A stretch of 64,000 nt of DNA from the NCBI RefSeq assembly GCF_026213295.1, contig NC_079424.1, positions 16,104,964 to 16,168,963 on the forward strand, in the 5' to 3' direction. Position 1 is the stretch's first letter. Every line of letters begins with the position of its first letter. The translations under genes and the position numbers were made by a program. This stretch comes from Gadus chalcogrammus. Lineage: Eukaryota; Chordata; Actinopteri; Gadiformes; Gadidae. Shown piece after piece: positions 46,490 through 56,498 of this stretch. The notes beneath the pieces are model-generated. The model had not been told where the DNA came from, ran no database searches, and saw only the letters and a list, made by a program, of their open reading frames with translations.

Positions 46490-49400
46490 ATGAATATGTG
46501 GTCCGCATTGGTTTTGTTTACCCTCATAGTGCCCTGCACTACAGAGTTTGCACCCCCTTTATTGATAAGCCTGGATGATCCCCCCGGAACACGATGGGCG
46601 CCAATACTGAAAGTATTTGACATTAAGTATCTGAATGCCGCAATGTCTGAAATAATTGAGTAAGTTTCTGATTATATGTCTTCTTGCTGATATATAAATA
46701 TGAAAGTAATAATATTTCGTTCCAGAGTTCTATATTTATATAACCCCAAAAGTACGATTAGTAATAGCGCAACTAGCCTACTTACAAAACTGAAAGTTTA
46801 TTTTGACTCAACGTGAGATATCTCTGCAATGGGGGCAGCATAGGTATATAAACAAATTGATAACTACTCGATTACTGTTTCAGCACCACGGTTCCAAAAT
46901 GGGTCCATAAAGCTGTGACTCCTGTGGTGCTTGCTTTGGAGAAGTATATTCCTGAGCCGTACGCAGGCGAGATCCGTGGCATGGCTTCTCTCTCCGGAGC
47001 CAGCGTCTCAGACATTATACTGCTTAACTTTGCCTATGAAATATCTGCGTAAGTATGTTTTCCATGATCAGACACCTTGTACCATATTCCCAAGCATTAG
47101 GCCTACATGATGTAGGTCTTTGCTATAATCGCGAAATAACAACAGCGTCACTAATAATTTGACAGTTGTAACTTAAAGGAGAAATATGATGGTGTTTTCC
47201 CAACAAGTAAACATAGCATTTGAGTTCCAGAAAATCAGTTTTGGAAGCTGTTTGCTGGAAATAGCTTTTAGGAGAATAAGAAATCTCGCCTACCACTATT
47301 CCCGTCTGTTTCAGTCCCTTCAGAATGCGCTGTTTCTGGTGTCTGTAGCTTTAATGCAAATTAGCTGCTGCCCATTGACCAAGGAGCTGTCAGACTGAAC
47401 CACAGCATAGCGCGGCGAAGTCACACCCCATCCGGTAGAGCCCATGGGACCTATGAGATCGAAAAATATGAATGGGTTTCAATGGAGAGAAAGTAATTAT
47501 TTTCTGGTCCCAGTCATTATATGCCGCGGATTACACATATGTTGTTTGTGGATTTAAATGATCATTTTTCATGTCAAGAGATTGACCGTTTATTGTGCAA
47601 TTGTTCAGTTAAAGGCTGTAGAGAAAACACAATGAGACAGACTACATGTCTCATATGTGACGTCATGCTCCCTGTGACTGGCGTTGACAAGAACGACAAT
47701 CTCCCCATCGGCATAACTGAAACTCTCCACATGCCTCGACTTATAATGGTTTTCACCTCTTTGGATGCTTTTATCCTCCCCTTGGAAAAGTGGAGCAGAG
47801 AGATCGACATGAGTTCCAAGTGCGGATGGTGACTTACATCATTCGCATCGAGGTTGCAGGCCGAGCCATCCATATGGGCAGCCAACTACTTGCAAATGCA
47901 TGCTCCTAAAAAAAAATTCCTCAGTAAATCATGGCTCCACGTCTATTTTAATAATGTGAATTTCACATTAACTTTATATAGTTTCTGTAGGCTTTCCGAC
48001 TATTTTTTACACAGGGGGATATATGGACCACGGGTGTGAGTTATGTGAAGCATATATATATATATATCACTTATATATATTATATATACTTATATATATA
48101 ACTTATATATATATATAATTTAGGGTCACCGCACGCTACTGCTAAGTTGACTAGAAAATGTAAATACTGGTAAAAGTATGTTGAGAGTTTCCCAAAACTG
48201 TGATGCAACACTTTATGAATGACCACCCTCTTGTATTTATTCATAGATTTTGTACAAGCATTGTTGCTCAAGACACCAAAGGAAATGTGTACCATGGTAG
48301 AAACCTTGATTACCCAAAGAAAGTACTGAGGAATCTGACTGTCAACGTACACTTTATGAAGAAGGGGCAGGTAAGTTATTAAACCTTAATTTGGCGTGAT
48401 AGTACGATGTCGTCCAGCTGCAAAGATGATTGCCGTAAAGAACTTGTTTTTTTAAAAAATCCCTTAAGCCATTAAGTGTTTATTTATTTGTAATTTACCT
48501 TAAAGGTGGCTTATCGTGGCACATCGTTTGCTGGCTACGTGGGCCTGTGGACAGGACAGAGTCCCAAAAGGTTCACCATATCTGGGAACCAGCGTGGTAA
48601 GACCACGCTTTCCATCTCATCCAACATTTAGTGTTTTGTAAAGATTCAGTGCATTGTTCTCCTACAGCAACCTTGTGTGTATAAATGTTCTGCTTGTTGG
48701 TGGCTTGTCCTTAGGTAAGGATCGCTGGTGGAACTGGTGGAAGAATGTAATCTCTGCTCTCCTTTTGAAGAGATCCCCGGTCAGCTGGTTGATCAGGGAG
48801 GTGAGTTGAAGTAGGGTCATGACCCCTACAAATTCAGGGCTCCGGCCTAGCCCTGAATGTTTTAGCCTGTTCTGGAGCTAATTATTGGACATTTTGTCAT
48901 AGCTAATAAAAATATTATAACATAACGAGGAAAATAGTCAGCTTTTCCTCAAGTGGTTTATTGTTATTGGTCAACGATTTAAAAAATAAATAACTTAAGA
49001 AATATTAGAATCACCATGACATCATTAATCGAAGTGTAGCCATTCAATTATTAATAACAACGATAAATGAACAAAATGCCCGTCGCCTGGCTTCCTTTGT
49101 AATCCCACAAATCATTAGCATAGCATGTAACTTCTGTTATATTGTATATTGATTCAAAACTAAACCCATCAAACCTAAACAGATTCATAAATACAAAGGT
49201 CAATAGTGTAGCAAAGTCACGCCCATCTCATATGCCTGGATGCAAGGAATGAAAAAAGGTAAGATGTGAGTCAACCGAGCTAAAAGTTTCAATTTCAATC
49301 AGAATCCCCATGAAATGTTGTTTTCATGGTTTGTTTAATTACAAAATAATTTTACACATCAAGAAATCTGCAAATTCCGGGAAAGAATGTCATGGGTAGA

Positions 49401-51495
49401 AGAGTATGACTCAAAGAGGAAGCAATAAGCAGCGTGAGTAACTTTGATGAAAGTGTGGGATTGACTCTGTGCATAGCAATGCTTAGTCATCAGACAGACA
49501 TAGGTAAAGAGAGAGTTTGGATACAAGTGTGTAGTCTATACTGAAAACGAGAGAAAGTGACATCAGTGATCAGAGATAAAAAATGCTTGTGCAAACATTG
49601 TGTGTATGTGATACCCCCCCCCACAAACACACCCATAGACCTTAGAAGGAGCAGTGGACTTCCAGGAGGCTGTCCAAGACCCCCATTATCACAGGGGTCT
49701 ACTACATCATTGCGGGGGTGCGGCCGGGGGAAGGAAAGGTGATAACCAGGGACAGGAATGGCCCTGCTGATATCTGGCCGTTGGATCCTTTGAACGGAGG
49801 GTTAGTAAACCAATGGCAATGATGCAATGATCCACAGAGACAGCTGTGGGCAGTGTTTGGGCATGGATTTAGATAATATGTTTGTATGTGTTTTCATTTG
49901 TAGATGGTACCGTGTAGAGACAAACTTTGACCATTGGCAGCCTTCCAAAGGCGCGGGTCATCGTCGAAGGTTTGTGGCGGTCTTGATAGCTAGAAATATT
50001 AGTATGATAAGTCATAATCATCTTCATTTCATAACCAGAGTTTTCTGGATATTAAAGAGGAAAACATGAATTGGTTTGTGATGGCATAGTCGTACATATT
50101 ATTTTTGTACTAGAGACGAAGCCGTCAAGGCGATGGATGCTACCGGACAGAAAAACATCAACTTGGCTACTCTTTATCAGGTATGGGCTATACAAGCACA
50201 CCGAAATCAAGCTGAAATTCTACCTTTTTAAAATATCCAAACATAAGTTTTAGTATTAACACTTGCCTTTCCCTTGTGTACAGGTTTTGTCTGTGTATCC
50301 AGTGTGCAATGGGTAAGTGGGTTTTAACACACAGTATTTAGCTATATTTCTTTGCCTTATCTATTGTTTTCGCTTGTTGGGTGTAAATATCTGGACATGG
50401 TCTGGTATTCAGGCACAGAGAGGCTTTCAGTGCCTTAGCGAAACATAGAACCAGGCCTTTGTTTGACATGGCTTAGGCAGTCAAGGAAGCACAATGGTCA
50501 TTTGATAGTTTCGAACCAAAAACCTTATGTCTATTGGTAGCCTACATGTTTTCATTATATTCTGACATCATCCCGTTTATGTTGAATTATTTAATACCCA
50601 TAAATGAACATTGATCATTGTCTAATTGATTGAATAGAATTTTTGATTTTAATTAATTTTAATATTCTCAGAATTACTGTTTATACCACCACCATGAGTG
50701 CAGCAATTCCCGGGGAATACAACACTCTTGTCAGGCCACAGGTAATGAAAAATATTTAAATTATTTTTTATTTTATGGTTGAGGAATCATGCTGCAATTA
50801 CTTTGTAGGTTGAGTTTTTTCCCATGGTGACATCTTTCCTTCTTTATTTTTTTTCTAACAAGGGTTGTCACGGCAAATGGTGAATCAAAAATTTAGGATC
50901 AACAGAAGCGGGTTTGAGGAGTCATTTTTTGTAACCTCAGCATAGAACACGGCAAAATGTTTCTAAAATTTAAATTACTAACTAGGTATGTCTCACACCC
51001 AAGAGATGATTATTAAACATAATGGATATGTATTACCCCATTCTTTATAAAGGGTCTTTAATTTGTATTAATGTTACTGTAACAACACAGAAGTTTTGCA
51101 CTTTGGAAGAGGTAAATCCCTCTTGTTTTGAGGAAACATGATGAAGGACATTAGCTGGATGGATGCCACCTTACGCTACACCTAACATAATTAGTTGCAG
51201 GCCTATCACTGAAATAAATGTAAGAACCTTTATCTCAAACAATCACTATGCAAAGTTAAATTGGCTGAGCAGAATTTTGCCCATGACCACCCCAGCCCCC
51301 ATCTGGTTGGTTTTGCTCTGTGTTAACCTAAGCAAGCGGTTGAGATATCTGATGTACCCTTTGGGGATTGTAAAGTGCTCCCTATTGTCAAATGTTGGTA
51401 TGCTGTTGGTATTCTGTATCTGACATCTTTATGTAATGCTTTACATCCTACAGCGGGGAGCAACAGAAAAGAGTGGAACCATACAGCCAAACTAA
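46490..51495 (+). CDS. naaa: N-acylethanolamine acid amidase (frame broken in exon 6)
   Basis: Lysosomal N-terminal-nucleophile hydrolase that degrades palmitoylethanolamide and related lipids. Exons: 46490-46659, 46884-47048, 48247-48370, 48506-48596, 48715-48800, 49639-49800, 49904-49969, 50114-50180, 50284-50312, 50672-50741, 51454-51495. It opens with a signal peptide ([16 protein letters not shown]). [25 protein letters not shown] and LLNFAYE match the alpha subunit. The autocleavage/catalytic Cys is residue 114 in [10 protein letters not shown] (human Cys126). [53 protein letters not shown] and VYTTTMSAA follow the family in order. All phases agree except within exon 6, where two conserved halves lie in different frames; an 11-base shortfall would explain this and restoring that length would give about 360 residues (human 359). 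It is a recent pseudogene, a null allele or an assembly error. Acid ceramidase (asah1) is less like it. Confidence 0.9.
47049..48246 (+). other. naaa: naaa intron 2
   Basis: It contains what looks like an interspersed DNA repeat (about 47290-47860) giving overlapping open frames of ~103 codons on both strands, and a (TA)n tract at 48052-48118. No domain recognised. Confidence 0.5.
48247..48370 (+). CDS. naaa: naaa exon 3 (catalytic cysteine exon)
   Basis: The split Ala codon joins to [23 protein letters not shown] and [16 protein letters not shown]. It carries the nucleophile Cys, generated by self-cleavage before it, and the Arg and Asp of HGRNLD that help form the active site. All are intact. 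Confidence 0.93.
48801..49638 (+). other. naaa: naaa intron 5
   Basis: AT-rich, no recognisable feature apart from a C-run just before the exon 6 acceptor. Confidence 0.6.
49639..49800 (+). pseudogene. naaa: naaa exon 6 with frameshift
   Basis: Frame from exon 5 reads [13 protein letters not shown], matching the family, then leaves it and meets a TGA at 49767-49769. A different frame, beginning around 49680, gives [18 protein letters not shown] and [14 protein letters not shown], matching the family to the donor gg|gttagt. The exon is 162 nt; the phase needed by exon 7 requires a length of 2 mod 3. Alignment to the human protein suggests 11 bases are missing where GCTGTCCA occurs. Confidence 0.85.
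50742..51453 (+). other. naaa: naaa intron 10 (inferred)
   Basis: AT-rich and non-coding; I see nothing in it except the assumed splice sites. If the last exon is wrong this is 3' UTR. Confidence 0.5.
51454..51495 (+). CDS. naaa: naaa terminal exon (inferred)
   Basis: After exon 10 (ending LVRPQ, then gtaatg) a good acceptor (tttacatcctacag) leads in phase to 13 codons and TAA. AATAAA follows at 51516-51521. The tail sequence itself is not conserved. The alternative is reading through exon 10 to a TAA at 50757-50759. Confidence 0.6.
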   Translation, partial: RGATEKSGTIQPN

Positions 51496-51539
51496 ATTGT
51501 ATTAGCATTTCATGCAATAAATGGTTAACTCTATGTCAT

Positions 51540-52330
51540 GAGTGATTCCTGAAAGAAATTGTCACAGTGGTAGATAGATAGTATATAAACAAAGACAAAA
51601 TATATTTTTCACATTCCAATACATCCCCCACTGAAATTGTGTATTTAATATATATATATTAGATGAGATTAGATTGTGAAGTTTGAAAAATAGTTTTTAC
51701 TTGTAGGCCAAGGTATATCAGTTTGAATTTTAATCAGGATTGATAGACTCATGAGAGTAAAGCATAGGTGTAAAGTCTCAAAACAGAAGTAACCGTATCG
51801 ACAACCAAACCACAAAACAATGTTAGTAACAAAAAGAAATACGAAAGCAGAACAGTGCCCTTAATAAAACATAGAAACGTTGTGTCTCAGATAACAGGTC
51901 TTCCACAATTTTGTTGATTTGGAATCTAAAAAGTGCATATTATAGACTTTTATGGTGCTGCTGGTGATTGACCTTCTATAGCACACTAGACAATTAGCTC
52001 ACTACTACTTTACCCTGGTTTATTTCTGATAAGGTAGATAGATTCTGTATAGATTTTTGTCTATTCCATATTTATACCAATTAATTTAATTTGGTTTGAT
52101 GACTTTAGTTTGTAGACTATAGGTTCTGGTAGACTCATATCAATCGGACAAATTCATGGGTATAGAGCAAAGCTGTAAAGGCTCATTACAAAGTATCTCT
52201 GCCGCCACAAAAATTGCAGAATAATGGAAGAAAAGCAGAACAGAGCCCCAAATAAAACGTAGAAACGCAATTATTAACGCAGAAATAATGAGGAAATTTG
52301 CGTCAATTACGTAGCCGGTCAGACGCTCGG
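51540..52330. repeat. naaa-arl8b spacer with a diverged direct repeat
   Basis: Blocks at 51740-51880 recur at 52128-52268: AAAGCAGAACAG then GCCC, AATAAAAC and TAGAAACG at an offset of 388 bases, plus GATAGACTCAT/GGTAGACTCAT upstream. Indels separate the matching blocks. The second copy reaches close to the arl8b promoter. Confidence 0.7.
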
Positions 52331-52450
52331 AGTTTCTGAAAGGTCACATGACACGACAACACGCAGCTACTTCCTGTGCAGGAGACTAGCAGACAGTAAA
52401 CGAGAGAGAAAACAGCAGTGAAGATCTGTGAAACTACTGAGTCGTTCAAG
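52331..52450 (+). promoter_or_regulatory. arl8b: arl8b core promoter with MiT/TFE-type site
   Basis: GTCACATGAC at 52343-52352 is an M-box/CLEAR-like palindrome bound by TFEB, TFE3 and MITF. ACTTCCTG (an ETS core) follows at about 52370. ARL8B is a lysosomal gene, so TFEB-type control is plausible. No TATA box. Confidence 0.6.
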
Positions 52451-55400
52451 ATGTTGGCTCTCATGAACAGGCTTTTGGACTGGTTCCGCTCTCTGTTCTG
52501 GAAAGAGGAGATGGAGCTGACATTAGTGGGACTTCAGTACTCGGGGAAGACGACGTTCGTCAACGTTATAGCGGTGAGTACGAAACAAGCACAGTCAGTG
52601 TGGGCCCCAGGCTACTACCTTAAAATGATTCATGCAATATTGTGTCACTATATTTGTACCCAAAATGACTTTATTTATTGACCAGTACAGTGTATGGTTC
52701 ACCATTGTTAAGTATTACCCGTCAATACAGCACCACGAACATGTTTTAACAGTATGTTTTCATGGGTACATTTTTCTTGGGAGGTTCCCAAACCTAATGG
52801 CTTTCTTTTTTGTTGTTATTTGCAATTTCCTAGTGTTTTGTACGTTGATAATATTACATGTGTATCGGTAAAATAAACGCACAACTAAAAAGTACAGGTG
52901 TATGCGTTGAACCCGTAGTTAGGAGGGCGCTCTCCGACATCACATGTCAACAAAGACAGTGTTGCATTTTGTAAACACACCGACTTGTCAACTTCGTACG
53001 CTGGGGAAAATCCTCGTCGAATATACATGCAGCAACCATTCCGCAGGCATTGTCTTACGTTAGGGTTATTAGAGTACCCGGTGTTCAATAGGCACTTAAG
53101 TATAATTGAAATGCGTTGTAGAAACCTAGAAGTTTGTACGTTAAAATACTAAGTCTCCCCACATGTATGGATTCGTCACGAGATTACAGATCTGCTCCAT
53201 TGAGCTGATCAGGTCAGGTGATTAGTTCTGCGGTTTGCACAAATGAGCCCTCATGACATTCTCGTGTAAATATGCAACTTTAAAAAAAACGGCGACTTAA
53301 CTAAAACTGAAACAGTTATATATTGCTGATGAACTTGTAAGCAAGTGGTGGCTCTTTTGAAAGTTGCTAAATTTGGGCCTCCGCTTATTTTTTCAAAAAG
53401 TAGGTGGATGTAAGGTGGCTGTACACCCAAGGTAAACAAATGTTTGGTTAATTTGGTATCTATATAGAAACCGTTTCCTACTAGCACATGCCTGCACTCC
53501 AACATTGTTCCTATAGCCTGCAATTATATGTGTGGCCTGCATAAAGGATAATTAGGTGTTAAGTGTTTACTTCGTGGAGGAAAACGCCTACTGTTTGTTG
53601 TTAACCTTTCTGCACCTGTCTCTTCGTACAGTCGGGCCAGTTCAGTGAAGACATGATTCCCACTGTGGGCTTCAACATGCGGAAAGTAACAAAAGGCAAC
53701 GTGACAATAAAGGTACGCTAGGGTCTTCTTTGTTTTAATTGTGTGCTGTAATGCTATCAGAATGGCAAATAGCATTGTGATGCTAAAGTGGCTTACTGTG
53801 ATATTGTATTCTGTCCACAGATATGGGACATTGGTGGGCAACCTCGCTTCAGAAGCATGTGGGAGCGCTACTGTCGGGGGGTCAATGCCATTGTGTAAGT
53901 ATCTGCCTCCAACATAAAGTGCCCTAAGAACTGAATCCGATATACCTTGGTTTCCTCTAGTAAATGAATAGAAAGAATTTAATTTCAATAGAGTTCTGTG
54001 AACAACAGCAGCTCAACTAGCACAGCTGTTTTGGTTCCATGACATGTGAAACATTGGCTCTCATAACGCTTATACTTGCGTACAGTACTTCCTGTTTCTA
54101 ACATTAGAAGGGGTGGTTACAGTTGAAAGCCTTTGACACAATTCCCAATTTCCTCAGTCATGCATATCTCTTTTCTGTAAAACTATGTACAAATTGTTTA
54201 TAAAGCTTTGAGATGCATGCTTAATAGTTATCATAACTGTTTGTGAACAGTACGAGTAGAAGAGGCCTTAATGGACAGCTGAGAGTTCTCCATCTTTCCC
54301 CCTTCTCTCTGAAGTTACATGGTGGATGCTGCAGACCGAGAAAAGGTGGAAGCTTCCAGGAACGAACTGCACAACCTTTTAGACAAACCCCAGCTACAAG
54401 GAATACCCGTAAGTTATATTGTTCTGCTCTGCGAGCATTGAAACCTCCACTCTTATGTTGTTGGCCAATATTGGTTTTATCACATAGATATATATATTTT
54501 TAAGTGACCCTCGACACTCGCACTTACTGGTCTCGCAATAAGTTCTAACAGCACCCAGTGGGGTTGTAAGGTGCTCTTGCCAAGACCTTGCTGCCATCAC
54601 ACTTATTAACTCGAGGCAGGATATTTTATAGGAGTATGGCATCTCAGCTAATGGGGGATAAGGTACATGCTGACTCAATGGCCTTCCAGATACTCTTAAT
54701 GTCCCCCGGTCCAAGCAGTGTAATGACAGTTCTTTTATCGATCCTCTGCATTTGACTCATTTGAACCTTGTGTGGTTCTCAAGTTGTATTAGTCATATGC
54801 ACAATGACAACAATGTAAGTCATTAAAAGGCACAAAATGCCTGTATTCCAGGCATCCTCCACTGTGCAATGCACAATATCAATAAGTCTAAATAAAATAC
54901 TGTTATATATGAATAGATGTTGATTTGGGATGGATTTGGTGGGGGTGTAATGGGTGCAGGACAGCGTAGTGTCTATGGTTTTGGACTCCCGGACCAAAAT
55001 GTTCCGGGTTCATCCCCAATGTCCAGATTGTTATCACAGTTTATTGTGCCTACTTTCCTCACTGCATGTACATTTGCCTATGAGTGGCAGGATGTTCTAG
55101 TGACTAGAGTGTTTGACGCACACTGTAACATCCCTGGGCCAGGTGTCCTCCCTCCTAACTACTCCTTAATTACATGGCTGTCATGGATGTCATGTTGTTT
55201 GCTAAATGACTTGGTAGTTATTAGTGATACAAGTGTCTGCTAAATGTAATTATGGTTCCTAATCAAATCCCTTCAATGTTTGGTCGAACATTAATATGTT
55301 GGTTTATTCGGAAATGTGACTTATAACAAGAGTACGATATGCTCTGATTGATTTAACACATTTGGTCTTTAATTTCCCTCTTTGTTTCTCCTTCTCAATG

Positions 55401-56498
55401 TCTCTCTCTTTCTCTCTCGCTCTTTCTCTCTCGCTCTTTCTCTCTCTCTTACCATCAGGTTTTAGTACTTGGCAACAAAAGAGATCTCCCCAACGCACTG
55501 GATGAGAAGCAACTTATTGAAAAAATGTAAGCCTCTCAGAACTTCTGATTGTATCTTTAAGGGAGGGGCTGCCTGAAGCACTCCATTCGGACTTCAGCAA
55601 TGGTTGACTGAAAGCCCGTATAGAGTTGCTATGCTGGTTTCTGGCTTGATAGATATCGCGTCTAGAAAGAGTTACGTGTGGAAGTGTTCTGATAGAGTAA
55701 GTAGTCTGACTTGTGTAACAAGAAACGAAATGACGGTGATTTCCAAACATTTGGCAATGTCCAATCAAAGTCCCACAGAGTTACACAACAAACCGACTCT
55801 AATCTCCTCTTTTGGTGGAAGTGTGTGGTCAATATACACATTTTCTAGAGTTAAAAAAATACATGAGTGTGGAGGTTACTAATGCCCATCCCTAGTTTTG
55901 ACCTCCTGAGCCATGTTTTCCAGCCCCTTTCTCCTTGTGTGATTATGTCTTGCTGTCAATATACCTTATTGGTCACATTATACTCCATCTGCAGGAACCT
56001 TTCTGCTATTCAGGACAGGGAGATCTGCTGCTACTCCGTCTCCTGCAAAGAGAAAGACAACATAGGTAAGCACCAAGCATCCTACATGGGCAGGATAGCA
56101 TGGTGGTTAGCGTTAGCCTTTCAATAGCCACAGTCCACCTGTAGGCCGCCTTGAGTAAGAGACATTACCACTACCAGCTCCATAATGACCTGCTTCTGAA
56201 TTCACTCAAGTGAAGTAGGCGTGTTAACAATATGAATTGGATTGAACTTTACTTCAGAACGACAACATACAGCTATAGCCTACAGAGACAGTGAAATTGT
56301 AAAAAAAGAATTGCGACGGTTTGTCCAATTTGTCTGGCGTGGGAGGGCAGAAGCCAAAAGGAGATGAGGATCATGAACAGAATTCCATCATTAAACAGCA
56401 CGTCTTGAATGGACGTCCAACAGCCTCTGCTCTTCTCCCTGACCTCAGACATCACCCTGCAGTGGCTCATCCAGCACTCCAAGTCGCGGAGAAGCTGA
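52451..56498 (+). CDS. arl8b: ADP-ribosylation factor-like GTPase 8B
   Basis: Small GTPase of the lysosome surface; with GTP it recruits PLEKHM2/SKIP and kinesin-1 for outward transport, and the HOPS complex for fusion. Exons: 52451-52573, 53632-53712, 53821-53894, 54315-54408, 55459-55526, 55995-56065, 56449-56498; the sum is 561 nt, giving 186 residues plus TGA, the family's exact length. The N-terminal helix [17 protein letters not shown] lacks a Gly2 and is acetylated in this family. GTP-binding motifs: GLQYSGKT (P-loop), MIPTVGFNM (switch I), WDIGGQPRF (switch II), NKRD and SCKEKD. It ends [23 protein letters not shown], the Asn in PNALDEKQ and the Asn in GVNAIVY separate it from ARL8A. 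Teleosts have two 8b copies; linkage to itpr1/bhlhe40 is the ancestral one, but a or b is not decided. Confidence 0.97.
52574..53631 (+). other. arl8b: arl8b intron 1
   Basis: A 1.06-kb intron without recognisable repeats. Open frames on the minus strand (53251-53523, 53524-53988) overlap arl8b exons or are random. Confidence 0.6.
54409..55458 (+). other. arl8b: arl8b intron 4 with a SINE
   Basis: It contains the SINE at 54957-55255 and a (TC)-rich tract that serves as the exon 5 pyrimidine stretch (55378-55450). Confidence 0.7.
54957..55255 (+). repeat. V-SINE-like copy, nearly full length
   Basis: The tRNA-like head has AGCGTAGTGTCTATGG and GTTCCGGGTTCATCCCC (B-box-like). The body is diverged, with CCTCCTAACTACTCC. 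The tail reads GTGTCTGCTAAATGTAATTA, the V-SINE/LINE-type 3' end. Confidence 0.7.
56086..56250 (+). repeat. V-SINE-like fragment in arl8b intron 6
   Basis: Head AGCATGGTGGTTAGCGTTAG, then CCGCCTTGAGTAAGAGACAT, a diverged central block. It directly follows exon 6, about 20 bases after the donor. Confidence 0.5.

Noticed and set aside
47521..47885. 103-codon frames on both strands in naaa intron 2
   Set aside because: They fall in repeat-like intron sequence with no recognisable domain and no splice support.
46490..51495. Acid ceramidase (asah1) instead of naaa
   Set aside because: The [20 protein letters not shown] and [13 protein letters not shown] motifs follow NAAA, and the length fits NAAA.
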